Below, one piece after another: positions 1 to 5,818 of a stretch of 15,821 nucleotides of DNA. Source of the DNA: an uncultured Ruaniaceae bacterium (GTDB lineage: Bacteria; Actinomycetota; Actinomycetes; Actinomycetales; Beutenbergiaceae); the NCBI GenBank assembly GCA_938004115.1, contig CALKWS010000394.1, forward strand, positions 1 to 15,821, written 5' to 3'. The notes under the pieces are model-generated. The model was not told the origin of the DNA. It saw nothing but the letters and a program-made list of their open reading frames with translations, and searched no databases. Position 1 is the stretch's first letter. Every line of letters starts with the position of its first letter. A program made the position numbers and the translations under genes.

Positions 1-75
1 CGCACTGCGTTCACGGTGCAGCCCCTGCGGCGGGCCGTCGTCGCCTTGGCGCAACGATGGGTCGATCAACGCTAG
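1..75 (+). CDS. C-terminal end of an unidentified protein (partial)
   Basis: Frame 1 is open from the window edge to a TAG at 73-75 and encodes 24 residues ending in LAQRWVDQR. About 20 of 24 codons end in G or C, matching the coding bias of the neighbours, so this is probably the tail of a real plus-strand gene that starts outside the window. It converges on murQ, whose stop codon begins 9 bases further on. The fragment is too short to name a family. It lies outside the murQ operon because it is on the other strand. Confidence 0.5.
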   Translation, partial: RTAFTVQPLRRAVVALAQRWVDQR

Positions 76-83
76 GAAGTGGT

Positions 84-1004
84 TCAGCGTTCCTCGAGTG
101 CCTTGCGCAGCACTCCCCCGGCGCGATCCAGCGCGCGCTCGGCGCCGGCCCGGTCCAGGCCGCGCTGGACCATCAGCACTGCCACCGGTACCCGCAGGCC
201 GGCGGCGTCCAGTGCCTTGGCAGCGAGGTCCCGGCTGGTCCCGGTGATCGACATGACCAACCGCTCGGCACGGTCCCGGAGTTTGGCGTTGTTGACGCTC
301 ACGTCCACCATCAGGTTCTGGTAGGTCTTCCCCAGACGGATCATCACGCCGGTGGAGATCATGTTCAGCACCTGCTTGGTCGCCGAGCCGGCCTTGAGCC
401 TGGTGGAGCCGGCGAGAACTTCCGCACCGACCTCGATCTCCAGGGCGTGGTCGACCCGTCGTCCCAGTTCGGAGCCGGTGTTGCAGGCCAGACCCACGGT
501 GAGCGCCCCGGCCCGGGAGGCGGCGTCGACGGCGCCCAGCACGTAAGGGGTGCGCCCGCTGGCGGCGATACCGACCACCACGTCACCGGGTCCGACGTCC
601 GCGGCCGCGATGTCGCTGGCGCCGGCGTCCGCGGAGTCCTCCACGCCTTCCACCGCGAGGAACATCGCCTGCGGTCCGCCGGCGATGATGCCCTGCACCA
701 TCGCCGGGTCGGTGTGGAACGTCGGGGGGCACTCGGCGGCATCGAGGACGCCGAGACGGCCCGAGGTTCCCGCCCCGATATAGAAGAGCCTGCCCCCCTC
801 TCGTAGGCGCAGGGCCGTGGCGTCCACGACCGCTCCGATCGCCGGCAGTACGAGGGCGACTGCCTCCGGGACGGACCGCTCGGCCTCGTTCATGGCGGTG
901 AGCACCTGAAGCGTGGGAGCCCGATCGAGGTCGCGGTAGCGAGGGTCGACCTGTTCGGTCGCCAGGCCGCCCGTGGCCTCGGGCGTGGATAGTTCATCGG
1001 TCAT
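84..1004 (-). CDS. murQ: N-acetylmuramic acid 6-phosphate etherase MurQ
   Basis: This cytoplasmic enzyme cleaves the lactyl ether of MurNAc-6-phosphate to give GlcNAc-6-phosphate and D-lactate, the key step of cell-wall MurNAc recycling. The 306 residues match the usual MurQ length (about 300). The SIS-domain sugar-phosphate motif GAGTSGRLG is at about 78-86. The catalytic-region segment DAAECPPTF is at 88-96, with Glu91 matching E. coli Glu83. AVEGVEDS is at 117-124, with Glu122 matching Glu114. ASGRTPYV is at 148-155, and SATKQVLNMIS and QNLMVDV are also conserved. It is the last gene of the minus-strand regulator/importer operon, 109 bp after the second permease. That gap contains two hairpins and no convincing Shine-Dalgarno sequence before the ATG, so its expression may be set separately. 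The start follows family alignment; the first 20 residues are poorly conserved. Confidence 0.95.
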   Translation of the reverse strand: MTDELSTPEATGGLATEQVDPRYRDLDRAPTLQVLTAMNEAERSVPEAVALVLPAIGAVVDATALRLREGGRLFYIGAGTSGRLGVLDAAECPPTFHTDPAMVQGIIAGGPQAMFLAVEGVEDSADAGASDIAAADVGPGDVVVGIAASGRTPYVLGAVDAASRAGALTVGLACNTGSELGRRVDHALEIEVGAEVLAGSTRLKAGSATKQVLNMISTGVMIRLGKTYQNLMVDVSVNNAKLRDRAERLVMSITGTSRDLAAKALDAAGLRVPVAVLMVQRGLDRAGAERALDRAGGVLRKALEER

Positions 1005-1015
1005 GGCGGCACGGC

Positions 1016-1034
1016 GCTGGTTCAGGGAACCAGC
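1016..1034 (-). promoter_or_regulatory. small hairpin just upstream of the murQ start
   Basis: GCTGGTTC (1016-1023) and GAACCAGC (1027-1034) form a perfect 8-bp stem with a 3-base loop. It begins 11 bases upstream of the murQ ATG and touches the position where a ribosome binding site should lie. No Shine-Dalgarno-like sequence is visible between it and the ATG. A role in limiting murQ translation is inference. Confidence 0.4.
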
Positions 1035-1069
1035 CGACTCCTCGGATTCGCAGGGGGCTGTCTCGGCGG

Positions 1070-1103
1070 TGCCCGTTCCGCCCGTGTCCGGGCGGAACGG
1101 GCA
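1070..1103 (-). terminator. strong intercistronic hairpin between the permease gene and murQ
   Basis: Arms 1070-1083 and 1090-1103 are perfectly complementary over 14 bp (core CCCGTTCCGCCC / GGGCGGAACGGG) around a 6-base loop. It begins 11 bases after the second permease stop codon. There is no run of U on the minus-strand transcript, so it could be a partial terminator, an RNA-stabilising 3' end for the transporter message, or a processing site. Either would lower murQ relative to the importer. Confidence 0.55.
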
Positions 1104-1113
1104 TACCGGCGGT

Positions 1114-2004
1114 CTACTTCATCGTTCCCTGGGCGACCGACCCTTGCAGGCGGCGCTGGAAGATGACGTAGATGACCAGCACGGGGATCACGGTGATGAC
1201 CACGGCGGCGAACATCGAGCCGAAGTCGGTGCGGTAACCGGCCTGGGAGACGAAGGAGGCGATCCCCTGGGATAGCACCCAGTTCTCCCGGCGGGTATTG
1301 AGGGCCACCGGCAGCAGGAACTGGTTCCACAGGCCCAGGAAGTTGAAGATCGCCACCGATGCCATCCCCGGTACCGCCATCGGCAGCATCACCTGGAAGA
1401 ACGTGCGCCAGTGTCCGGCGCCGTCCACCTGGGCCGCTTCGCTCATCTCCACCGGCAGGCTGCGGAAGAAGGCGTAGAGGAAGAACACGGTGAACGGCAG
1501 GGCGAAGGCCACGTAGACGATGATCAGTCCCGGCAGGGTGTTGCGGATGCCGAGGTTCTCCATCACGAAGAACAGCGGAACGATCGCCAGGAAGATCGGG
1601 AACGTCAGGCCCGCCAGCATCAGGTAGTAGATGCCCATCCGGCCCGGGAACTCATACCGCGCCAGGATGTAGGAGCACATCGCGCCGAGCAGCATCACCA
1701 GGAACAGCGCCCCGCCCACGACGATGACGGTGTTGATGAAGTACAGCCCGATGTTGTGCTGGGTCCAGGCGGTGACGTAGTTGTCGAAGTTCACCGACCC
1801 GGGCAGGGCGAAGGGTGAGGAGATGATCTCGGTGTTGTCCTTGAAGGAGGACATCAACGTCCACAGCATCGGGAAGATCACGATGATGGCCCAGATGGCC
1901 AGCACGACGTGCGCGATGCCCATCACGCGCCGGTCGGCGCCTTCCCGGCCGCGGGAGTACATCCGCACCTGTGACCGGGGTGCGGATTCGGTGTGCGCAC
2001 TCAT
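1114..2004 (-). CDS. carbohydrate ABC transporter permease, MalG type
   Basis: Inner-membrane permease subunit of a CUT1-family sugar importer, 296 residues. Hydrophobic segments lie at about 29-51, 89-112, 126-148, 158-181, 211-230 and 263-282, the six-helix MalG pattern. The cytoplasmic EAA loop that docks the ATPase is at about 189-208 (EAAQVDGAGHWRTFFQVMLP). The ATG overlaps the stop of the preceding permease by 4 bases (ATGA), and an AAGGGAA-like ribosome site lies a few bases upstream. Its partners are the upstream permease and the NgcE-like binding protein, so by position it corresponds to NgcG. The actual substrate (GlcNAc, chitobiose, MurNAc or a muropeptide sugar) cannot be read from the permease. 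Confidence 0.9.
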   Translation of the reverse strand: MSAHTESAPRSQVRMYSRGREGADRRVMGIAHVVLAIWAIIVIFPMLWTLMSSFKDNTEIISSPFALPGSVNFDNYVTAWTQHNIGLYFINTVIVVGGALFLVMLLGAMCSYILARYEFPGRMGIYYLMLAGLTFPIFLAIVPLFFVMENLGIRNTLPGLIIVYVAFALPFTVFFLYAFFRSLPVEMSEAAQVDGAGHWRTFFQVMLPMAVPGMASVAIFNFLGLWNQFLLPVALNTRRENWVLSQGIASFVSQAGYRTDFGSMFAAVVITVIPVLVIYVIFQRRLQGSVAQGTMK

Positions 2005-3029
2005 CCCGAACTTCCCTTCTCGTCACGACCACCCAGGGCACGGTTCACGCTGAACACGATGGCGGCGAACAGCAGCGTCACCAGCGCCAGCACCACACCC
2101 ATCGCACTGGCCAGCCCGAACCGGCCATCGGTGAAGGCGGTGCGGAACAGGTACTGGGACATCACCAAAGTGGAGTTCGCCGGCCCGCCGGTGGGGTTGA
2201 GCGCCTGGACGTAGACGAACCCGTCCAACGCGATGATCCCCAGGTAGATCCACGCCGTCTGCACGTTGTTGCGGATCAGCGGCAGGATGATGGACCGGAT
2301 GGTGCGCCACCGCCCTGCTCCGTCCAGGCGCGCCGCCTCGAAGGTCTCGGCCGGCACGCCCTTGATCGCGGCGATGAACAGCAGCATGTAGAACCCGACC
2401 ATGCCCCAGATGATCACGAACATGGTCACCGGCATGGCGGTGGCCACCCGGCCCAGCCACGGGTAGGACTCGAACTGACCCAGGCCGAAGGCGGTCAGGA
2501 CGCCGTTGATCAATCCGATGTTCGGGTCGAAGATCAGCCGCCACATCAGCGCGATGACGATCGCGGGGATGGCGTAGGGGAAGAACGACACCACCCGGTA
2601 GAAGTCCGACCCGGCCAGGCCCCTGATGTTGCCCTTCGCCGAGCCGCCCACGGTGATCAGGCTGGCGAAGATCAACGCGATGCTGATCGTGACCAGCGGC
2701 ACCACCAGCGCCAACCGCGCACTGTTCCACACCGCGGTGCGGAACAATTCGTCGTTGAACAACCGCAGGTAGTTGGACACGCCGATGACGTCGAAATCGG
2801 CGCTGAACCCCGTCCAGTTGGTGAGCGAGTAGTAGGCCGCCTGGGCGAACGGCCAGATCACGAATACCAGGAACAGCCCCAGGGGAAGCCCGAGGAACAT
2901 GACGAAGAAACTCACGTAGTCCAACGTCAACGGATGGCGGCGGCGGCGCCGGGGGGCCTTGCGACCCCCCGGCGTCGGTCCAGCCCCCACCGCCAGGGCG
3001 CGCCCTGGGTCCTGGCTGGTCGCGGTCAC
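2001..3029 (-). CDS. carbohydrate ABC transporter permease, MalF type
   Basis: Membrane subunit of the same sugar importer, 342 residues. A basic cytoplasmic N-terminus (KAPRRRRR at 24-31) precedes the first membrane helix at about 38-60. Further helices lie at about 103-125, 147-165, 200-222, 256-274 and 305-328. The EAA loop is EAARLDGAGRWRTIRSIILP at about 231-250. It starts with GTG overlapping the stop of the binding-protein gene by 4 bases (GTGA), with GAGG just upstream. It ends in a 4-base ATGA overlap with the next permease, so translation is probably coupled across all three transporter genes. By position it corresponds to NgcF. No nucleotide-binding subunit is encoded nearby. Confidence 0.9.
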   Translation of the reverse strand: MTATSQDPGRALAVGAGPTPGGRKAPRRRRRHPLTLDYVSFFVMFLGLPLGLFLVFVIWPFAQAAYYSLTNWTGFSADFDVIGVSNYLRLFNDELFRTAVWNSARLALVVPLVTISIALIFASLITVGGSAKGNIRGLAGSDFYRVVSFFPYAIPAIVIALMWRLIFDPNIGLINGVLTAFGLGQFESYPWLGRVATAMPVTMFVIIWGMVGFYMLLFIAAIKGVPAETFEAARLDGAGRWRTIRSIILPLIRNNVQTAWIYLGIIALDGFVYVQALNPTGGPANSTLVMSQYLFRTAFTDGRFGLASAMGVVLALVTLLFAAIVFSVNRALGGRDEKGSSG

Positions 3030-4447
3030 GTCACCTCGATGATGTCGATCGCGTCGTCCTCCCGCACCCCATCGGTGATCGACTGCAGGTCGTTGGTGAG
3101 TTCCTCCACGCTGAGTTGGCCGTCCAGGAACGAGTTCCAGACCACCAGCATCTCCTGGTTCATCCCGTAGCGGCTGACGAAGTCATGCGTGAAGATGGCA
3201 CCCTCGGCCTGCTCCAGCATCTCCGTCTGGGAAACCAGCGCGGTCGAACCGAAGCCGTCCTCCGGCACCGTGCCGGCCACGATCGTGGGGGCGAGTTTCT
3301 CCCGCGCGAAGTACTCCGCTGCCTCCCGGGAGAGCATCGTGCGCAGCAGTTCCTTGCCGGCGGCGACGTTCTCGGCATCCGAGGGGACGATGAACGGCTC
3401 GCCCGCAGTGGAGTGGATCGCGTTGGCCCCGAGTGCGGGACTGTCCGACAACGCCATGGTCGGGAATCCGCGCATCTCGAAGCCCTCGGCGGTCTGGTCG
3501 GCCATCTCGTTCTCGATCCAGGAGCCGGAGGGGTACAGGATCGCCTGCTGTTCCAGGGACCACTGGGCCTGAGCGGCCGTGAACTGGGTGCCGGAACCGC
3601 CGGGGAGGAAGTAGCCGGCGTCGATGATGTCCTTCATCGCGTGGAAGACGTCCTGCAGGGCCTCGTGGGACCAGGCACCCTCCTCCAGGTGCTCCAGCGA
3701 CAACCGCAACTCGTCCCCGGCTTCCTTGATCGCCGAGTCGATCGCCAGCGTCTGGTAGTAGGTCGCTGCCTCCTGACCCCAGCAGAACAGGTACAGGCCC
3801 TCGTCCTGGGCTGCCGCGCCCAGGTCCATCGCCTCCGCCCAGGTCGTGGGCGGCTCCCAGCCGTGCTCGGCGAACAACGAACCGGAGTACCACAAGCCGT
3901 AGACGGTCAGGACGTAGTTCACCGCGACGAACCTGCCGTCGTAGGTGCCCGGCTCCAGCACGCCGTCGAACAGGGTGTCCCGGATGATCTCACCCTCCAG
4001 GTTCGGCGCGTCGATGACGTCGTCGAGTTCCTCGAGCTGGTTGAGGATCGTGGTGAACCCGATCTGCTGGGCGCCGGCGTTGTCGATCAGGTCCGGCGGG
4101 TCGCCCCCGACGAACCGGGGCTGGAGTTCGGGGGCGATGTTGACGGTGCCGGACACGTTGAACGTCATGTCCGGGAAGTTCGCCTGCATGATCTCGGCGG
4201 CGTTCTCGACGTAGTCGATGCCGTATCCGCCGTCGAAGATCACCGCTTCCACCGCGGAATCCGGCTGCACGCCGAAGGGGTTGTCGGCATCGACTTCCTG
4301 GTCCTCGCCGTTGCCGGCGGGCTCGGCGTCGGCGGGGTCGTCCCCTCCGCCTCCGGTGGCACACGAAGCGAGGGTGACGCCAAGCGGCAGCCCCATCGCT
4401 GCAATAAGGACGCTACGTCGGTTTACCGACGTGCCGGTGTTGGTCAT
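3026..4447 (-). CDS. ngcE: NgcE-like sugar-binding lipoprotein (GlcNAc/chitobiose family) of an ABC importer
   Basis: Extracellular solute-binding protein of the CUT1 importer, about 473 residues. The N-terminus has a twin-arginine signal (NRRSVLIAAMG), a hydrophobic stretch and a lipobox LASC with the lipidated Cys near residue 29, so it is probably a Tat-exported lipoprotein. The segments LQPRFVGGDPPDLIDNAGAQ, VLTVYGLWYSGSLF, GSWIENEM and AGEPFIVP match my memory of the NgcE family, which binds N-acetylglucosamine and diacetylchitobiose in streptomycetes. I prefer ATG at 4447 because AAAGG lies 8 bases upstream. The in-frame GTG at 4456 overlaps that site. Coupling to murQ and an SIS-domain regulator suggests that MurNAc or a GlcNAc-MurNAc sugar may be the ligand here; that is inference. 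Confidence 0.85.
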   Translation of the reverse strand: MTNTGTSVNRRSVLIAAMGLPLGVTLASCATGGGGDDPADAEPAGNGEDQEVDADNPFGVQPDSAVEAVIFDGGYGIDYVENAAEIMQANFPDMTFNVSGTVNIAPELQPRFVGGDPPDLIDNAGAQQIGFTTILNQLEELDDVIDAPNLEGEIIRDTLFDGVLEPGTYDGRFVAVNYVLTVYGLWYSGSLFAEHGWEPPTTWAEAMDLGAAAQDEGLYLFCWGQEAATYYQTLAIDSAIKEAGDELRLSLEHLEEGAWSHEALQDVFHAMKDIIDAGYFLPGGSGTQFTAAQAQWSLEQQAILYPSGSWIENEMADQTAEGFEMRGFPTMALSDSPALGANAIHSTAGEPFIVPSDAENVAAGKELLRTMLSREAAEYFAREKLAPTIVAGTVPEDGFGSTALVSQTEMLEQAEGAIFTHDFVSRYGMNQEMLVVWNSFLDGQLSVEELTNDLQSITDGVREDDAIDIIEVT

Positions 4448-4473
4448 GACTGACACCTTTCTTCGGGGAGAGT

Positions 4474-4496
4474 GCTGGGACGTTCGGTGTCCCAGC
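4474..4496 (-). promoter_or_regulatory. intercistronic hairpin between regulator and binding-protein genes
   Basis: GCTGGGAC (4474-4481) and GTCCCAGC (4489-4496) form a perfect 8-bp stem around a 7-base loop within the 56 bp between the regulator stop and the binding-protein ATG. No U-run follows. It may be a partial terminator or a 5' stabiliser that lets the binding protein be made in excess over the regulator. I see no good promoter of its own for the binding protein here. Confidence 0.4.
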
Positions 4497-4503
4497 GGGG
4501 TAT

Positions 4504-5490
4504 TCAGTTGGCTCGGGAACGTTGCCGGTTGTTCGCCCGGCTTTGGGGTTGCTCACGCACCGGCCGCGTCGGCACCTCGCCGAAACGGTCGGTGGGGTCG
4601 GGCCGGCGGTGGCCCAGGACGGCGGCCGCCGAGGCCGCGATGCGTTCAAGGGTCGCGTCGTAGTTGCGTTGCGCCACCAGCAGGTACAACAGATCGAGGA
4701 CGAACAACTGGGAGTGCTTCGCCGACAGGTCCGCCGGGTGCAGGTACAACTCGGGAACCGCGGCGATCAACGTCGCGTCCGCCAGTTGCCCCAGCGGTGA
4801 GGTACGGCGGTTGGTGATCGCGACGGTGAATGCCCCGGAGTCCTTGGCGCTGCCGAGCATCTCGATCGTCTCGTTGGTCAGCCCGGAGTTGGAGATGCCG
4901 ATGGCCACCGTCCGCTCGTCCTGGATCGAGGCGCTGGCCAGCCCGGCGTGGACATCGCCCCAGGCGTGGGCGTTGACCCCGATCCGGTAGAGCCTGTTCT
5001 GCAGTTCGGCGGCCATCGCCGCGCTCCCCCCGGTGCCGTAGATGTCCAGGTGCCGGCAGCCGGCGATGCGTGTCGCCACCCGGGCACACACCTCCAGGTC
5101 CAGCAGGGCCGCGGTGGCCCGCAGGGAGCGTTCGTGGGCGTTCAGCAGGTTGCGCAGGACGTCCTGGGCGGAGTCGTCGGGGCGCAGCGTGCGACCGATG
5201 TCGGCGCGGCGTTCCTCGTCGCTGGTGCGGGCGGCGTCGGCGGCCACGCTGACCCGGAACTGGACGTAGCCGGGGTAACCCAACAGGCGGCAGAACCGTG
5301 TCACGGTGGCCGGGGAGGTACCCGCCCGCTCGGCCAGGTCGGTGATGGACATCTCCAGCGGTGCGGTGGGTTCGGCCAGCAGCAGCATGCCGATCTTGGC
5401 CATCGTCTCCGACAGTTGCGGCAGCATCGCTTCGATGCGCTCGATCACCCCGACGGGGGCATCGGCCGACAGCGACAACTCTGGCACCAC
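4504..5490 (-). CDS. MurR/RpiR-family transcriptional regulator (HTH + SIS domain)
   Basis: DNA-binding regulator that senses a phosphosugar through an SIS domain, 328 residues. The RpiR-type helix-turn-helix spans about 15-80 (SITDLAERAGTSPATVTRFCRLLGY). The SIS domain spans about 135-270, with YGTGGSAAMA (151-160), GISNSGLTNETIEM (198-211) and AITNRR. The final 35 residues are an Arg-rich, probably disordered tail. It is first in the operon with the sugar importer and murQ, so the effector is likely MurNAc-6-P, GlcNAc-6-P or a related phosphosugar. Start: GTG at 5490 with AGAGG 8 bases upstream; the second codon is also GTG. Two palindromes upstream (centres 5498 and 5531) cover its ribosome site and -10, pointing to autorepression. 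MurR of E. coli is a functional parallel, but the symbol is not assigned. Confidence 0.9.
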   Translation of the reverse strand: MVPELSLSADAPVGVIERIEAMLPQLSETMAKIGMLLLAEPTAPLEMSITDLAERAGTSPATVTRFCRLLGYPGYVQFRVSVAADAARTSDEERRADIGRTLRPDDSAQDVLRNLLNAHERSLRATAALLDLEVCARVATRIAGCRHLDIYGTGGSAAMAAELQNRLYRIGVNAHAWGDVHAGLASASIQDERTVAIGISNSGLTNETIEMLGSAKDSGAFTVAITNRRTSPLGQLADATLIAAVPELYLHPADLSAKHSQLFVLDLLYLLVAQRNYDATLERIAASAAAVLGHRRPDPTDRFGEVPTRPVREQPQSRANNRQRSRAN

Positions 5491-5505
5491 TGAAAATTCC
5501 TCTCA
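5491..5505. promoter_or_regulatory. putative RpiR operator 1 (overlaps the regulator's ribosome site)
   Basis: TGAAAATTCCTCTCA reads as an imperfect palindrome TGA-n-A-N5-T-n-TCA immediately before the regulator's GTG start. It shares TGAAA-N5-TCTCA exactly with a second site 33 bp away. Repetition of the same spaced motif in front of an RpiR-type gene supports an operator. Binding is not demonstrated. Confidence 0.6.
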
Positions 5506-5522
5506 CGCTTCGACGCGTTGTT

Positions 5523-5555
5523 GTGAAAGGTATTCTCACCACGTCGTATCGTCAA
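5523..5555 (-). promoter_or_regulatory. promoter of the rpiR-ngc-murQ operon with putative RpiR operator 2
   Basis: On the minus strand, TTGACG (5550-5555) and TACCTT (5527-5532) are separated by 17 bp, a reasonable sigma-70-type promoter for the operon. The palindrome GTGAAAGGTATTCTCAC (5523-5539) covers the -10 completely. Together with operator 1, about three helical turns downstream, this is the layout expected for repression by the operon's own regulator. Confidence 0.6.
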
Positions 5556-5818
5556 GCACCCGTGGATCACAGATTGGTCACAGAAGGGCGCACTGCGCAT
5601 GGCCCGTCACCGGGCCCGACGCCCCGGGGCCGGGCCGTGTCTGGGCACCGGTGCAACGCGGTGCGGGTCCGCGCGGTCCGGCGCGCTCCGAGCAGCCCTC
5701 ACACAGGGTCGGGCCCGAGGGACCGGGTGGCGGTGCCCGATGAGCGACCGAACGTGACGGTGGCGACGGCCAGGCGTGGGCAGATCCGAGCCGTGGCCCT
5801 GACGGTCTGCGTGCGGTT
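5556..5818. other. intergenic region downstream of uvrB
   Basis: About 260 bp between the operon promoter and the uvrB stop codon. I see no coding frame with convincing composition and no RNA gene. It holds several GC palindromes, including GCACCGGTGC (5645-5654) and an imperfect GGGCCC/GCCCCGGGGC cluster at about 5611-5636 that could fold as a weak uvrB terminator. None has a T-run. Nothing else is supportable. Confidence 0.5.

Noticed and set aside
1..83. tRNA or small RNA gene at the left edge
   Set aside because: No cloverleaf-like arms or conserved TPsiC-type segment could be found; a coding tail explains the composition better.
1971..4453. Long plus-strand frames (399 and 445 codons) opposite the permease and binding-protein genes
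   Set aside because: Antisense shadows with repetitive Arg/Gly/Asp/His composition and no motifs. The minus-strand genes have full conserved features and 4-base overlaps.
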